From Leptospira inadai serovar Lyme str. 10 (GTDB lineage Bacteria > Spirochaetota > Leptospiria > Leptospirales > Leptospiraceae), in assembly GCF_000243675.2 (NCBI RefSeq), contig NZ_AHMM02000025.1, positions 930,001 to 994,000 of the forward strand: a stretch of 64,000 bases of DNA, written 5' to 3'. Both the position numbers and the translations under genes were made by a program. Below the pieces are notes generated by a model. It was not told the origin of the DNA, did not search any database, and was given only the letters and a program-made list of their open reading frames with translations. Of the stretch, positions 1 to 10,224 are shown piece by piece (the stretch's first letter is position 1; each line of letters begins with the position of its first letter).

Positions 1-1
1 G

Positions 2-193
2 GAATCGAGAGATGTGGTCTTTGCGGTCTATCTTTCCGATTGGATCATCGATTGTTATGAGGGAAAGGCGGATCCTGCCGCGATCCATTGGGAGGTCCTT
101 CAACATTTCGGTTTTAAAAAAGACGAGGAATGGAAAGAGTTCGGCGACAGAATTATAAACGAATATAAAGCGTTTCAACGCCAGTCTAGATAG
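2..193 (+). CDS. C-terminal fragment of an unidentified protein
   Basis: An open frame enters from the left edge and ends at the TAG at 191-193, giving 63 visible residues. The fragment is rich in acidic and aromatic residues (for example DWIIDCYEG and EEWKEFGDRI) and looks like the helical end of a soluble protein. A HDOD-type C-terminus is possible but no diagnostic motif is visible, so I do not assign a function. The 233 bases between it and rsgA hold nothing else I can support. Confidence 0.5.
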   Translation, partial: ESRDVVFAVYLSDWIIDCYEGKADPAAIHWEVLQHFGFKKDEEWKEFGDRIINEYKAFQRQSR

Positions 194-426
194 ACTTGAT
201 TCAAAAGGTTTCCTTTAAGTGAAAGGGAATCTTTCCGAATTTCCCAGAAACATTCCGGCTAAAATCGCTTTACACGTTTCCGTACCGAACGGATTTTTGA
301 TCAAAGTCCGCATATGATTGCCTGATCGCTAACAACCTTTTTTCCGAAGGAACCTCTCTCCGAGGCGGAAGACTTTTGTCTTCTTGATACGATCCATCCC
401 GAAAAACGGGACATTGGCAAAAATAA

Positions 427-1548
427 ATGAATCACAAACCGGATCTTTCTCTATCCGCATGGGACCGCGATAGGGAAAGAGAGTTTCAAATTATATCTTC
501 GCTATTCGGACTGCCGGAATCTTTTCCCGCGCGAATCATCGGAGAGCAAGGGCAAGAGTTTAAACTCCAAACGGCTTTCGAAGAAGGAATCGGTATCTTA
601 ACGGGTGCGCTTCGTTTTGGAGCGAGTTCCATTTTGGATTTACCGATTGCCGGAGATTGGGTACTCGCTACAAAAATGGATTCGGAACAATTTCTGATCC
701 ATTCCCTTCTTCCTCGTCGGAGTTTGCTCGTGCGTAAATCCAAAGGGAATTTGCAGAGGCCGGATCCGATCTGCGCAAATATGGATTATATTTTTCTTTT
801 GCACGGATTGGATGGCGATTTCCAACCCAGGCGATTGGAAAGAACTCTCGTGCAGCTTTGGGAGAGCGGCGCCTTGCCCGTGATCGTTTTGACGAAGAAG
901 GATCTCTACAGAGATAACCAAGATGAGTTATTCGATAGGATCGCACAAGTGACAGAGTCTTGCCCGGGAGTTAGGGTTCATTCTATTTCAATATTCGAGT
1001 CGATCGGTCTGGAGGAATTGGCGGACTACTGGAGTAAAGAATCCACTTCGGCCTTTATCGGATCTTCCGGAGTGGGGAAGTCCTCTCTATTAAATCTTCT
1101 TTTGGGGAAAGAATTTAGGGAAGTCCAAAACGTTCGCGAGTCGGATTCGAAGGGAAAACATACGACAAGCAATCGTTGGATGTTTCGTCTATCGTCGGGC
1201 GCTTGGATTTTGGATAATCCGGGAATGAGGGAGATCCAACTTTGGTCGGACGGCTCGGGGCTCGCGGAAACTTTTCCGGAAATTTTGGAAGCTGTGAAAG
1301 GCTGTAAGTTTCCCGACTGTTCTCATCATAGCGAGCCGAATTGCGGAGTAAAGGTCGCTCTGGAGCAAGGGAGAATTTCGAAAGATCGCTTTAAAAGCTA
1401 TCTCAAATTGCAGAGGGAATTGTCTCGAAATGCACAATTGGCTTCTCCGACTTCCCGCGAGGCCCGCGCACAAAAAGCGAAATGCAAATCGATTCACAGA
1501 GAACAGAAAAGACTGCAGTATCAAAGGGAAAAAGAACGGTATCAATAA
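427..1548 (+). CDS. rsgA: Ribosome small-subunit-dependent GTPase RsgA
   Basis: RsgA is a circularly permuted GTPase that acts late in 30S maturation. At 373 aa it is near the usual length. An N-terminal OB-like part is followed by the permuted motifs in the expected order: G4-like TKKD near residue 156, the P-loop GSSGVGKSS near 215-223, and G3-like DNPGMRE near 263. The C-terminal zinc knuckle (CKFPDCSHHSEPNC) is intact. The tail is very basic, which fits rRNA binding. The gene stops 11 bases short of the convergent rsmA, so two ribosome-maturation genes end face to face. Confidence 0.95.
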   Translation: MNHKPDLSLSAWDRDREREFQIISSLFGLPESFPARIIGEQGQEFKLQTAFEEGIGILTGALRFGASSILDLPIAGDWVLATKMDSEQFLIHSLLPRRSLLVRKSKGNLQRPDPICANMDYIFLLHGLDGDFQPRRLERTLVQLWESGALPVIVLTKKDLYRDNQDELFDRIAQVTESCPGVRVHSISIFESIGLEELADYWSKESTSAFIGSSGVGKSSLLNLLLGKEFREVQNVRESDSKGKHTTSNRWMFRLSSGAWILDNPGMREIQLWSDGSGLAETFPEILEAVKGCKFPDCSHHSEPNCGVKVALEQGRISKDRFKSYLKLQRELSRNAQLASPTSREARAQKAKCKSIHREQKRLQYQREKERYQ

Positions 1549-1559
1549 AGGTAAAAGAT

Positions 1560-2441
1560 TCAAAAATGGAGAGGGAAATTCTCCACCACTTCGTAAAAAT
1601 CTTCGATCTTTAATTCTTCCGGTCGTTTGTCCAAAGAAAGCCCGGCGGTCTCTACGGCTTCCTTGAGTCGGAGGCCTAGAGTTTCTTCGGACAAACGTAA
1701 GGGCAGACCCATGGGATAAAAGGATAGAAGGGGAGCTTCCTTCAGAGAAGATCCGATCTTTTTTCTTTTTCCCCAAAACAAAACCCTACAGAGTATTTCT
1801 AAAATTTGATAGAGTTCTCTGTTTGAAAAACGAGGTTTGGCGGTGTAGGAAAGGACGCTGGAATCTATGCTCGGGCTGGGATAAAAAGATCCGGCTTTTA
1901 TCGTTTTACGATTTTTGAAAGTACCATAGGCTCCCGCGTAAACGGATAAAGAGGATACTTCTTTGGTCATTCGTCGCGCGAATTCTTTTTGGACTAAGAA
2001 CACCGCACCCGTCAATCCGCTCAATCGCTCTAAGGAAAGAACAATCAACTCGGAAGTGATATAATAGGGAAGATTTCCGAACAGAAAACAATTGTCCTGG
2101 ATCGAATCCGTTAGAGTCTCTCTTACGTCGCCTAAAACGACTTCCGCTTCCGGAAGAAATTCTTTCAGCCATTCGTAATATACGGGATCGATTTCGAATA
2201 ACCGGACTCTTTTTCCCAGTCCGACCAAAAGATGGGAAAGAGCGCCTAAACCGGGCCCGATTTCCAGAATTAAATCAGATTTTTGTAATGCTTCCGGATC
2301 TGCGCTTTGCAGTAACGCGCGGACCGCGTTCGGGTCTATTAGGAAATTCTGTCCCCATTTTTTTAGAGGAGCGGAGGATTTTTTGGCAAGGAATTCCCGA
2401 ATCACTGTGGGTTTAAAAAACGGGTAGTCCGGGGAGCTCAT
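1560..2441 (-). CDS. rsmA: 16S rRNA dimethyladenosine transferase RsmA (KsgA)
   Basis: RsmA dimethylates two adjacent adenines in the 3' helix of 16S rRNA using S-adenosylmethionine. The SAM-binding start is clear (KKWGQNFLIDPN, then ILEIGPGLGALS), and the catalytic motif appears as NLPYYI. I prefer the ATG at 2441, which follows a GGAGG-rich stretch, giving about 293 aa. The frame also opens at a TTG at 2477. Either start overlaps the 3' end of comEC, so the two genes are probably co-transcribed. It is the last gene of the long minus-strand run. Confidence 0.94.
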   Translation of the reverse strand: MSSPDYPFFKPTVIREFLAKKSSAPLKKWGQNFLIDPNAVRALLQSADPEALQKSDLILEIGPGLGALSHLLVGLGKRVRLFEIDPVYYEWLKEFLPEAEVVLGDVRETLTDSIQDNCFLFGNLPYYITSELIVLSLERLSGLTGAVFLVQKEFARRMTKEVSSLSVYAGAYGTFKNRKTIKAGSFYPSPSIDSSVLSYTAKPRFSNRELYQILEILCRVLFWGKRKKIGSSLKEAPLLSFYPMGLPLRLSEETLGLRLKEAVETAGLSLDKRPEELKIEDFYEVVENFPLHF

Positions 2442-4323
2442 CTCCTCCAATAAACTCCCAGCCGGAGCCGATTCCAAGCTGTTTTCGAACTTTATTCCAT
2501 TCCTTCGCAGTATCCGATTTTCCGAAGCGCGGACTTAACAAGATAATTCCTGTGCCTTGCTGCGTGAATTTTGTCAGGCTCAAAACCGAATCTTTTCCGG
2601 CTTCGAATCTGACGAGTTGTCCGGGTTCTGTCGGAAGGGAAAATCGGTTTCTCTTAGGAACGACTGTCCAATTCGTTAGAGCAAGAGAAGAAACCTTTCT
2701 TTTGCCGCCGTACTGGAACAGCAAGTCTGTTCGACGTCTAAAGCAGGAGAGAATCCAGCGTATGCAGGATTCGTCCTCTATGTAAACGCTTTCGATCGTA
2801 GTTTGGCCTGAACTTTCTCCGCAGAAAAGTTGGGGATCTTTTCCGAAAGAATTATAAAATAAATTCGAGCTGTACTTGCATTTCCCGCCTAAAACTAATT
2901 CCTTTTCGTTCCGGATCACGAAGCTAAATTTGTCTCCGTAGAATATCGGAGGTAAACGGACATACTGGGACGAAACGGCAAGAAGGTAATAGAATCCGAT
3001 GCAGAAAAACAATAATGTTAAACGTAGTAAAAAAATCGGATTCATATTTTTTCGAATCCTATCGGGATCTTCCGGAGCGAAGGAAAGACTCGGCGGACTT
3101 TTTATCGCGTCGCGCAGCGGGAGGGATCGAATCAGGAATAAAAATATGATGAACAAAGACAAAACGACTGATGCGAGTCGCTTCGATTCGCCTCGATAGT
3201 ATTTTGGGAAAGTAAGTTCGTTTTCACTCCAAAATACCGTGATGCTCCCGAGAATTTCGATCAATAATTTAACCGAAATCCAGAGACAATCTTTCAGATA
3301 AGGAATCGACAGAAACTCTATTAGTAATGCGGAATATAATAAAGGAAGTAAAATTCCGCATAGAGGAACTAAGAGCAGATTGATTCCGAGCGAACCGAAA
3401 CTAAAGGTCCCGAAGTATGCAACCAATGTCGGAAAGGTGCCTAAGCCTGCCGCGAAAGAAAGCGTTAGATTTTCCCGAAAGAAAGTTCCTATTTTTTTCA
3501 AAACGCCGGCTTCTTCGACTTCTTGCGGAAAGCAAAGATCCAAACAAGGTTTTAAAAGTAAAATCGATGCGACCGCGCCGAAGGAAAGAAGAAATGATAC
3601 TCCGAACGATCTCGCAGGATCCCAAAAAAACAAAATTCCGGCTGAGGCTAAAAGTAAATCGGATGGACGCGTTTTCCGGAAGAATAGCGTCTGTAAAAGA
3701 AGAAAGGATGAAAACACCCAAGCCCGCGCCAAAGACACGGGAAAGCCGAGAAACGAGAAATAGAAAAGTCCGAGCAAAATGGGTATTACTCTCGGAAGGA
3801 AATATCCTAATATCGGAAAGCGTTTTAGAACGGCAAAGAGGCAACCTAATAAAATTCCCAAATGAAGTCCGGAGGCTGCGAAGAGATGAAGGATACCTCC
3901 CTCTTTAGCGTCCTGCTTAAAGTCTTTATTTAGGTTTTTTGCATCTCCTAACACTAATCCCAGGGAGATTTCCTTCTCCAATCCTTCAATATTCGCGGAT
4001 TCCAGCAATTTCCCGACGAATGCGCCCGATTGATCCTTCCAAATTTTCGATTCGTTTAAAAAGGGCGCCGTCCTTTTAGTATACCCCGAAGTTAAAAGAA
4101 GAAAAAAAAGCAGGATGCCCCAAGCGAAGGAAAGAAGTTTTTTACGAATCGGTTTTAGAAAGGAAATGAAAACGATCGAAATGCATCCTATTCCCGTCCA
4201 TAGGAGCAGCAAATCTGCGAGCACGAAGCGGCAGTAATGGCTGGATAAAACGCCGAGAACTAAATATGAAAAAGAAGAGGCGGGAATCCAGTCCCGGTAT
4301 CTTTCCTCTAAAAACCGATTCAT
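2413..4323 (-). CDS. ComEC/Rec2-family membrane protein
   Basis: ComEC forms the inner-membrane DNA channel in naturally competent bacteria. Many hydrophobic segments run through residues 17-400. The ComEC hallmark HLFAASGLHLGI sits near residues 146-157, preceded by the soluble OB-like N-terminal region. The 636-aa length is shorter than full Bacillus-type ComEC. After about residue 440 there is a further part without a recognisable metallo-beta-lactamase HxHxDH motif, so this resembles the short form. No other competence gene is nearby, so a role in DNA uptake is inferred from the family only. Confidence 0.85.
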   Translation of the reverse strand: MNRFLEERYRDWIPASSFSYLVLGVLSSHYCRFVLADLLLLWTGIGCISIVFISFLKPIRKKLLSFAWGILLFFLLLTSGYTKRTAPFLNESKIWKDQSGAFVGKLLESANIEGLEKEISLGLVLGDAKNLNKDFKQDAKEGGILHLFAASGLHLGILLGCLFAVLKRFPILGYFLPRVIPILLGLFYFSFLGFPVSLARAWVFSSFLLLQTLFFRKTRPSDLLLASAGILFFWDPARSFGVSFLLSFGAVASILLLKPCLDLCFPQEVEEAGVLKKIGTFFRENLTLSFAAGLGTFPTLVAYFGTFSFGSLGINLLLVPLCGILLPLLYSALLIEFLSIPYLKDCLWISVKLLIEILGSITVFWSENELTFPKYYRGESKRLASVVLSLFIIFLFLIRSLPLRDAIKSPPSLSFAPEDPDRIRKNMNPIFLLRLTLLFFCIGFYYLLAVSSQYVRLPPIFYGDKFSFVIRNEKELVLGGKCKYSSNLFYNSFGKDPQLFCGESSGQTTIESVYIEDESCIRWILSCFRRRTDLLFQYGGKRKVSSLALTNWTVVPKRNRFSLPTEPGQLVRFEAGKDSVLSLTKFTQQGTGIILLSPRFGKSDTAKEWNKVRKQLGIGSGWEFIGGDELPGLPVF

Positions 4324-4407
4324 GAGGGAAACGGTTCTCGGAGTGAAAAGATTACTTACATTTTTCCCTGAAGGTGGGAGCCAAATTATCGGCCGGAGGA
4401 ACGATGA

Positions 4408-5385
4408 TCAGAATTTATTTCCGATTCCTATTCCCATCCTGCTTCGCACAGTATCAAGAATCGGAGTCGCCGCATTCCGAGCTCTATCCGCCCCTTTTTT
4501 CATTATATCTTTAACATAGGTTCGGTCGTCCGCGATTTTTTCCCTTTCTTTTCTGTATGGAGCGAAGTAATCCAAGATCTGTTCCAAAAGAGCTTTTTTT
4601 AAATCGCCATAACCGGTGCCGGGAATGACGAATTTTTCCTTTAACCGCGCCTTATTCGCATCGTCCAAGAAGAGGGAATGAATCAGATAGATTACATTTT
4701 TATTATAATCTTTCGGATCGTCTATTCCGGCCGAATCCGTTACGATTCCCATCACCGCTTTTTTGATTTTCTTTTCATCGTCGAAAAAATTGATCGTATT
4801 GCCGTACGATTTGGACATTTTTGCCCCGTCCGTTCCCGGAACGATTGCGGTAAATTCGTCGATTTCCGGTTCGGGCAATTTAAAGGTTTGCCCGTATTGT
4901 GCGTTGAAACGTTCCGCAATATCTCTAGCATACTCTAAATGCTGTTTTTGGTCCTTTCCTACCGGAACTCTATCACTGTCGAAGGCGAGGATGTCGGCTG
5001 CCATCAGAACAGGATAAAAAAACAAGCCTCCGCTAGGCGTGACTCCTTTTGCCACTTTGTCCTTGAAAGAATGAGCTAATTGAAGTTGAGGAACGGTAAT
5101 GGACATTGCCAAATACCAGGCCAATTCGGTGACCTCGGGAACGGAAGATTGGATCCAAAAAGTGCATTTATCGGGGTCGATTCCAAGAGCGAGAAAATCG
5201 CAAACGGCATCGTACGTATTTTCAGTATGATTTTTCGCGGAAGAGAACGTAGTCAACGCGTGCAGATCCGCTACGAAGCAGTATAAATCCGACGAATTTT
5301 GATATTCGACTAACTTGCGTATGACGGAAAAATAATTACCTAAATGTAATTTTCCGGACGGTTGAACTCCGGTTAATATCCTCAT
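4408..5385 (-). CDS. trpS: Tryptophanyl-tRNA synthetase
   Basis: This class Ic aminoacyl-tRNA synthetase charges tRNA-Trp. The HIGH-like signature is KLHLGN at residues 12-17, inside the family start [15 protein letters not shown]. The second ATP loop KMSKS lies at 189-193 within [13 protein letters not shown]. At 325 aa it has the normal length. Its ATG overlaps the stop of the upstream 614-aa gene by 4 nt (ATGA), which implies translational coupling. A gap of 84 bases separates it from comEC. Confidence 0.97.
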   Translation of the reverse strand: MRILTGVQPSGKLHLGNYFSVIRKLVEYQNSSDLYCFVADLHALTTFSSAKNHTENTYDAVCDFLALGIDPDKCTFWIQSSVPEVTELAWYLAMSITVPQLQLAHSFKDKVAKGVTPSGGLFFYPVLMAADILAFDSDRVPVGKDQKQHLEYARDIAERFNAQYGQTFKLPEPEIDEFTAIVPGTDGAKMSKSYGNTINFFDDEKKIKKAVMGIVTDSAGIDDPKDYNKNVIYLIHSLFLDDANKARLKEKFVIPGTGYGDLKKALLEQILDYFAPYRKEREKIADDRTYVKDIMKKGADRARNAATPILDTVRSRMGIGIGNKF

Positions 5386-7226
5386 ACTTCCTCCGAGGAT
5401 ACGTTTTGCATCACGCTTCCCACAAAGGGCTTGCCTGATAAACGCTCGTACTCGTCGCGAAGAGCCTTAAGCTCGGCGTCGATCTTACGATGGGCCGTCA
5501 ATTTATTGACGGTGAATTTATCCTTATAAATGACCGCGTAATTGAATAAAAGCTGAGCCATATCTACGAAAACGTATTCTAGGGTTTTATTATTTAAACG
5601 GTTTCCCGACACGATAGTCGAATCGTAATAAGGAATGAATCTATGAAGGACTTTGATTTCATCGATGACTTTTTCCTTGGAAGCAAGAACTCGATCGTTT
5701 AACTGGTTTTTGGCCTCGTAATCTTTTGCGAGCAAATGATTTTCCACGAGCACGTTGATCTTTTCCGCGAATTTGCCCATGAATGCGGAGGCTTCGCCCA
5801 GTAAGCGCAAAAGATTAAGCGTAATTTGATCTTCAACGGCGCTGCCGGAAGTATTTTGATTAAACGTAGCGAAGGTGTACTGGAAGCTCGGATATTTTTT
5901 ATTGAATGCGTCCAATTGGCGGAGAAGGTTATTGATTTCCTCTATTTCCCCTTTAAACAAACCGGTTTGCATGATGATCACGTCACGATTATGATTCTTC
6001 GTTCCGATTTTGACCATGCCTTCCAGAATCGGAGAGTAGCAGGATTGAAAATCCCTCAGTAGTATATAAATAAGTTTATGAGGCATTCCCTTGAAAGAGG
6101 ATTTGAAGGCCGCCGAGTTCATGTTTTCCGGCATATGATGGGCGAAATAATCGTCCACGACTCCGTTTAGGAAGTCGAAGGAGATTTTACCGTTCTCGTC
6201 TATTTTAAAATATCTTTGTCTTAGATTTTGAAGTTCCTCTTTTTTATTTCCACGAGTGATGATATCGTCGGAGAGTTTGATAAGAGTGGTATCGACTTCC
6301 TTGGTGATATCGGGAGAGCCTTGGAATTTCATTTCGTTGATAGGAGGAACGTTTAATGAATCTATAATCTCTTCCCATGTGATCACTTTTCGATTGGAAA
6401 CCACGTAGAAGGCCCGAATTGCATCCGTTAATTTCGGTCTTCCCGTCTCCAAATTCAAACCGTAGTTCAGTCCGGATAAGATGGAAGGAAGTTTAACGGA
6501 AAGTTTTTCGTCTTTTTTTACGAGTTCCGGTAAGTGGGTTAAAATGATATCTTTCGCATCGTCTCTGGATAAATGTCTAGCATAGTACATCTGCATCTTT
6601 AAGGATCGATTCAAAAAGATCTCGGGCGAGATTTCGTCGATAAAGAGGGAGTCGAGGGAAATAAAGTTATTAAAGAATTTATTAAAATTTAATACTACGT
6701 TATACACTAACGGGCGCCAATGTCTCCAACCCTGACTTTCGGCCAATCGGAGCGCCTGCAAGGTCGAGATGATCTGGTCCTCTTTCAGCGCTTTGAATAG
6801 ACGTTCTACCGAAGGTGCGATTCTTGAATTCCGCCCCAGGAATCCGACCTCGACCGTCCCGGTTTCTTTCGCGAACTTGCTGACCGCTGCATTTCCGCCG
6901 AATAAGTTGGCTAAAAATCCTAGCCCGACTCCGCCTGCATCGTTCGTTTTGCGGACCGGTTTAGGCGGCGTTTTGGAGGAAGTCGAAGAACCGGAGGTAC
7001 TTGTGCCTTGCTTAGCGGCTTTTTCGTCTTCTTCCGTTCTACGATTATCTTCTCTCTTTTTTTGTTCGAACTCCTCGTCGACTTTCTTCATCAAGTCGAT
7101 TCGAATGAAGATATCGTTCGATTTTTGTATTACTTCGTCTATCTTCTGCTGATGTTCCGGAGAACGAGGTTTACGGTAAAGATCCGCGAATACTTTGTGG
7201 GCGTCGGTGCGCGATGTTGCAGACAA
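5382..7226 (-). CDS. Large soluble protein, probably Spirochaete-specific, function unknown
   Basis: I do not recognise a functional domain in this 614-aa protein. Residues 1-45 contain short helices ([18 protein letters not shown]), followed by a low-complexity linker rich in Ser, Thr, Lys and Pro (about 65-95). The rest looks largely alpha-helical, without signal peptide or membrane spans. It sits between a LolA-like gene (3-base gap) and trpS (4-base overlap), so it is probably translated with them. The mixed neighbours do not point to a role. Similarity to other Spirochaete hypothetical proteins is my impression only. Confidence 0.8.
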   Translation of the reverse strand: MSATSRTDAHKVFADLYRKPRSPEHQQKIDEVIQKSNDIFIRIDLMKKVDEEFEQKKREDNRRTEEDEKAAKQGTSTSGSSTSSKTPPKPVRKTNDAGGVGLGFLANLFGGNAAVSKFAKETGTVEVGFLGRNSRIAPSVERLFKALKEDQIISTLQALRLAESQGWRHWRPLVYNVVLNFNKFFNNFISLDSLFIDEISPEIFLNRSLKMQMYYARHLSRDDAKDIILTHLPELVKKDEKLSVKLPSILSGLNYGLNLETGRPKLTDAIRAFYVVSNRKVITWEEIIDSLNVPPINEMKFQGSPDITKEVDTTLIKLSDDIITRGNKKEELQNLRQRYFKIDENGKISFDFLNGVVDDYFAHHMPENMNSAAFKSSFKGMPHKLIYILLRDFQSCYSPILEGMVKIGTKNHNRDVIIMQTGLFKGEIEEINNLLRQLDAFNKKYPSFQYTFATFNQNTSGSAVEDQITLNLLRLLGEASAFMGKFAEKINVLVENHLLAKDYEAKNQLNDRVLASKEKVIDEIKVLHRFIPYYDSTIVSGNRLNNKTLEYVFVDMAQLLFNYAVIYKDKFTVNKLTAHRKIDAELKALRDEYERLSGKPFVGSVMQNVSSEEV

Positions 7227-7229
7227 AGC

Positions 7230-7820
7230 TTATTCCCTCTCGTTGAGCGGGTTCTCCACGATTTGTGCGTTTGAAGGTGCTCCGAAATTAAAGAGTGAAG
7301 CGGATAATCCTACGTTCGTTTGAACGCCTGAAAATGCGATGGAAGTATATTCCCCGGAGCCCTTATGCTTCATTCGTAAGGATCTGGGAGTATTGTCCGG
7401 CCCCAAGGTTACGACGATTTCTTCGTACGTCCTATTGGGAGATTTCAGGCGAAGAGATCCTCCGACCGGAGTGACTTCCTCATAGCCGGATAGTAAGCCT
7501 CCGATTCCTCCACTCATTCCTTTTAAATCCTGTTTGCCCACAATTCCTCTCGAAGGGGAGTAAAACCAGAGAAAGCGACCATTGGCGGCTATGACTCTCC
7601 CGTCAGAGAATTTGACGTGCAATTGATTCGGTTTTTTGTACGAAAGCGTTCCGGAAAGCTCGTTATTGATGGTTATGCTTGCCCGGAAACTCGAAATCTC
7701 GCTCATTTTTCCAATAAGCGCGCTTAGGCGGTCCCGACCCGGATCCGGTAAAATAGAAGTGCCGCAAACCAAAATGGCCGCGGCACTTAAAAAGGATATA
7801 AACCCCTTGGATGAAACCAT
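7230..7820 (-). CDS. LolA-like outer-membrane lipoprotein carrier
   Basis: LolA proteins ferry lipoproteins across the periplasm to the outer membrane. The 196-aa product has an N-terminal hydrophobic export signal ([14 protein letters not shown]), then the LolA pattern: an early amphipathic helix ([18 protein letters not shown]), a beta-rich barrel with [17 protein letters not shown] and [13 protein letters not shown], and a C-terminal strand region. The cysteine at the end of the hydrophobic stretch could be a lipobox in the loose leptospiral style, which would be odd for a soluble carrier. It lies 32 bases after etfA and 3 bases before the 614-aa gene. Confidence 0.75.
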   Translation of the reverse strand: MVSSKGFISFLSAAAILVCGTSILPDPGRDRLSALIGKMSEISSFRASITINNELSGTLSYKKPNQLHVKFSDGRVIAANGRFLWFYSPSRGIVGKQDLKGMSGGIGGLLSGYEEVTPVGGSLRLKSPNRTYEEIVVTLGPDNTPRSLRMKHKGSGEYTSIAFSGVQTNVGLSASLFNFGAPSNAQIVENPLNERE

Positions 7821-7852
7821 AATTGTTCTTACTATGGCTTCATTAGACGAAA

Positions 7853-8812
7853 TTATCCAAGTACTTTTTTGAACTCGTCGGTAAGAGCCGGAACGACTTC
7901 GAAGAGGTCGCCTACGACTCCGTAGGTAGCCACTTTAAAGATCGGTGCGTCTCCATCCTTATTGATTGCGACGATGTACTTGGAAGAGCCCATACCGGCC
8001 AAGTGCTGAATCGCACCTGAAATTCCACAAGCAATGTAACAATTCGGAGAAACAGTCTTTCCGGTCTGTCCGACTTGATGGCTATGAGGAATCCAACCGG
8101 CGTCAACAGCTGCGCGAGAGGCTCCAAGAGCCGCTCCTAAAACGTCCGCCAATGCTTGAAGAATCGGCCAGTTTTCCGGACCCTTAATACCGCGCCCACC
8201 CGATACGATGATGGAAGCTTCCGCTAACTGGACTTTGTTTCCGCCGCTTAGATCGGAGGAAACAATCTTCACTTTCGCGTCTCCTGCGGAAGGTGTTGCC
8301 GCCTCGACCGCCCCTGCACCGGCTTTTTGTCCGACTTCTTGAGAGTTGGGACGAACGGTGAACATCGCGATAGGACTGGTGACCTTAAAGTTTCCATACG
8401 CCTTACCGGAATAAATCGGTTTCTTCGCTACGACTTTCCCTCCGTCGACGGAAAGCCCTACTACGTCGGCAATGATTCCTGCTCCGACTTTTACCGCCAC
8501 GCGCGGAGAATAGTCTTTTCCTTGCGAAGTATGGGGCAACAGAACCACTGAAGGGTTCTTGTCTTTGATCACACCTGCAACCAGGTTTGCCCAAGTTTCG
8601 GCGTTATACTCGCCTGCATTTACGGTTAGGATGGAATCCGCACCGACTGCGGCTAATTCGCCGGCAAATTTATCCACTCCGGATCCGAGTAGAACTGCGA
8701 TTACTTTTCCGCCTAGGGCATCCGCGATCTTACGACCGGCGGAAGTAATTTCTCTGGAGATCTTTTTGAGTTCTCCGTCTTTGAGTTCGCCTACGATTAA
8801 TACGTTACTCAC
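7853..8812 (-). CDS. etfA: Electron transfer flavoprotein, alpha subunit
   Basis: EtfA carries the FAD of the soluble electron transfer flavoprotein that accepts electrons from acyl-CoA dehydrogenases. The 319-aa protein has the N-terminal ETF fold and the C-terminal FAD-binding region with [20 protein letters not shown] and the following [20 protein letters not shown]. It starts with GTG after GGAGA, 11 bases downstream of etfB, so the two subunits are made together. An acyl-CoA dehydrogenase gene at 10225 on the other strand is a plausible electron donor. Confidence 0.96.
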   Translation of the reverse strand: MSNVLIVGELKDGELKKISREITSAGRKIADALGGKVIAVLLGSGVDKFAGELAAVGADSILTVNAGEYNAETWANLVAGVIKDKNPSVVLLPHTSQGKDYSPRVAVKVGAGIIADVVGLSVDGGKVVAKKPIYSGKAYGNFKVTSPIAMFTVRPNSQEVGQKAGAGAVEAATPSAGDAKVKIVSSDLSGGNKVQLAEASIIVSGGRGIKGPENWPILQALADVLGAALGASRAAVDAGWIPHSHQVGQTGKTVSPNCYIACGISGAIQHLAGMGSSKYIVAINKDGDAPIFKVATYGVVGDLFEVVPALTDEFKKVLG

Positions 8813-8823
8813 GGGTCTTCTCC

Positions 8824-9585
8824 TTAGATAACCTTAGCTTCTTCGCGAAGAGCTTTTACAAGCTGCTCTGCAAATCCCTTAGCGTCCGCGGCTTCCAACT
8901 TGCGACCGGGAATGCGAGGAGGAGGGGGTTCCAGACCGACGATTTCAATCTTACTGGCCGGGTTACCCAGGTCTGCGGGAGATTTACTTTCGATCGGTTT
9001 CTTCTTTGCAGCCATTAAACCTTTTAGGTTCGGATAACGAGGTTCGTTAAGGCCTTTTTGAGCGGTGATTGCGACAGGAAGAGTCGTTTCGACGATTTGT
9101 GTTCCGCCTTCCACTTCCTTGGTTGATTTAACGTTTGTTCCGTTAATTTCCAAGCTTACGGCAAAAGCTATATGAGGAATTCCCAATGCTTCGGCGACTT
9201 GAACGACAACTTGAGAACTGTCGGAGTCGATCGACTGGCGTCCTCCGATAATTATATCGGCGTTTTCCGATTTTGCAAAGTTAGCAATTAATTCCGCAGT
9301 TAAAACGGTATCGAAAGGAACGTAGTTGTCCACTTTGATCTGTACTGCGCGGTCTGCTCCCATTGCATAGGCTTGGCGAAGGGACTCTTGAACGCGATCG
9401 GGACCGAGGGAAACTGCAATAACTTCTCCTCCGTTTTTCTCGCGCAATCTGAGACCTTCCTCGATGGCGAATTCATCGTACGGAGAGATAATCCATTTAA
9501 TTCCGGCTTCGTTGATGGATTTGTCCCCGACTTTAATATTCGTTTCGGTGTCAGGCACCTGCTTCACTAAAACGATGATCTTCAT
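8824..9585 (-). CDS. etfB: Electron transfer flavoprotein, beta subunit
   Basis: EtfB is the AMP-binding partner of EtfA. Its 253-aa length is typical. Family blocks seen are the start MKIIVLVKQVPDTETNIK, then SPYDEFAIEEGLRL, GRQSIDSDSSQVV in the nucleotide-binding loop, and LKGLMAAKKKPIE in the family recognition loop region. It is the first gene of the etfBA-lolA-unknown-trpS-comEC-rsmA run. The 97 bases upstream, up to the next minus-strand gene at 9683, may hold its promoter. Confidence 0.96.
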   Translation of the reverse strand: MKIIVLVKQVPDTETNIKVGDKSINEAGIKWIISPYDEFAIEEGLRLREKNGGEVIAVSLGPDRVQESLRQAYAMGADRAVQIKVDNYVPFDTVLTAELIANFAKSENADIIIGGRQSIDSDSSQVVVQVAEALGIPHIAFAVSLEINGTNVKSTKEVEGGTQIVETTLPVAITAQKGLNEPRYPNLKGLMAAKKKPIESKSPADLGNPASKIEIVGLEPPPPRIPGRKLEAADAKGFAEQLVKALREEAKVI

Positions 9586-9682
9586 GAACCTGGGTTCTCC
9601 AATAAAAATAGGGCTATAAACACGAAATTTCCAAAAAGCTCGGATGCAAACTACTTTTTTAGCTTATTTTGGGAAATCTCCC

Positions 9683-9979
9683 TCATCGAAACAGAATGAG
9701 TGTTCTACTCCAATAATAATCCCAAACTAATCCTCCGATGATCACTAGAACATTCATATCCGATTTAAGTAGAAATGTTAATCCCCAAAAATAAGGAAGA
9801 AGTAAGAAAGAACCGAAGAATAAGAACCAGTAAATCGATTTGGAAGAAAACGGAGAAGCGATGGATTCCGATAAAGCTTCCCGTAATCCGTTTAAAGAAT
9901 ACTCGTTCAATCCTTTATTTCTGGATCCTAAGAAGAAAGAGAGAATACAAATACCAGTTAATACGACAGAATATGCCAT
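9683..9979 (-). CDS. Small membrane protein, function unknown
   Basis: This 98-aa frame encodes a hydrophobic protein with three probable spans (residues about 3-18, 46-66 and 73-90) separated by a polar loop containing GLREALSESIASPF. It uses an ATG and codes in the same sense as etfB downstream. I recognise no family. It could be a real small inner-membrane protein. The 245 bases between it and the divergent acyl-CoA dehydrogenase gene (9980-10224) contain no other frame I can support. Confidence 0.55.
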   Translation of the reverse strand: MAYSVVLTGICILSFFLGSRNKGLNEYSLNGLREALSESIASPFSSKSIYWFLFFGSFLLLPYFWGLTFLLKSDMNVLVIIGGLVWDYYWSRTLILFR

Positions 9980-10224
9980 TCAGGTTCCATCCTAACCCGG
10001 AGCGAGACCGATAAATCACCGACGGTTCGGTTTTGTCTCGGAAGCCGGAAAAAAGAAAATGCGGTTTTCTAAACCGCTCTTACAATAGGATCCTAGGGCA
10101 GGATGTCCAGTCCCTTTTAAGCCGGGGCTTTCGTATCGATGCGGTTTGAAGTACGGTAAAAAATCAAAGAAAGAAGATCCGTTGGATTCTGCTAAAGACG
10201 GAAAAGTAGGAAGAGAGGTTTTGT

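Noticed and set aside
1189..1776. Minus-strand frame of about 195 codons overlapping the ends of rsgA and rsmA
   Set aside because: It runs antisense to rsgA and out of frame with rsmA, and has an Arg/Phe-rich composition without domain features.
3380..3908. Plus-strand frames antisense to comEC (127 and 163 codons)
   Set aside because: Lys/Arg-rich shadow of the hydrophobic comEC coding strand, without start signal or family features.
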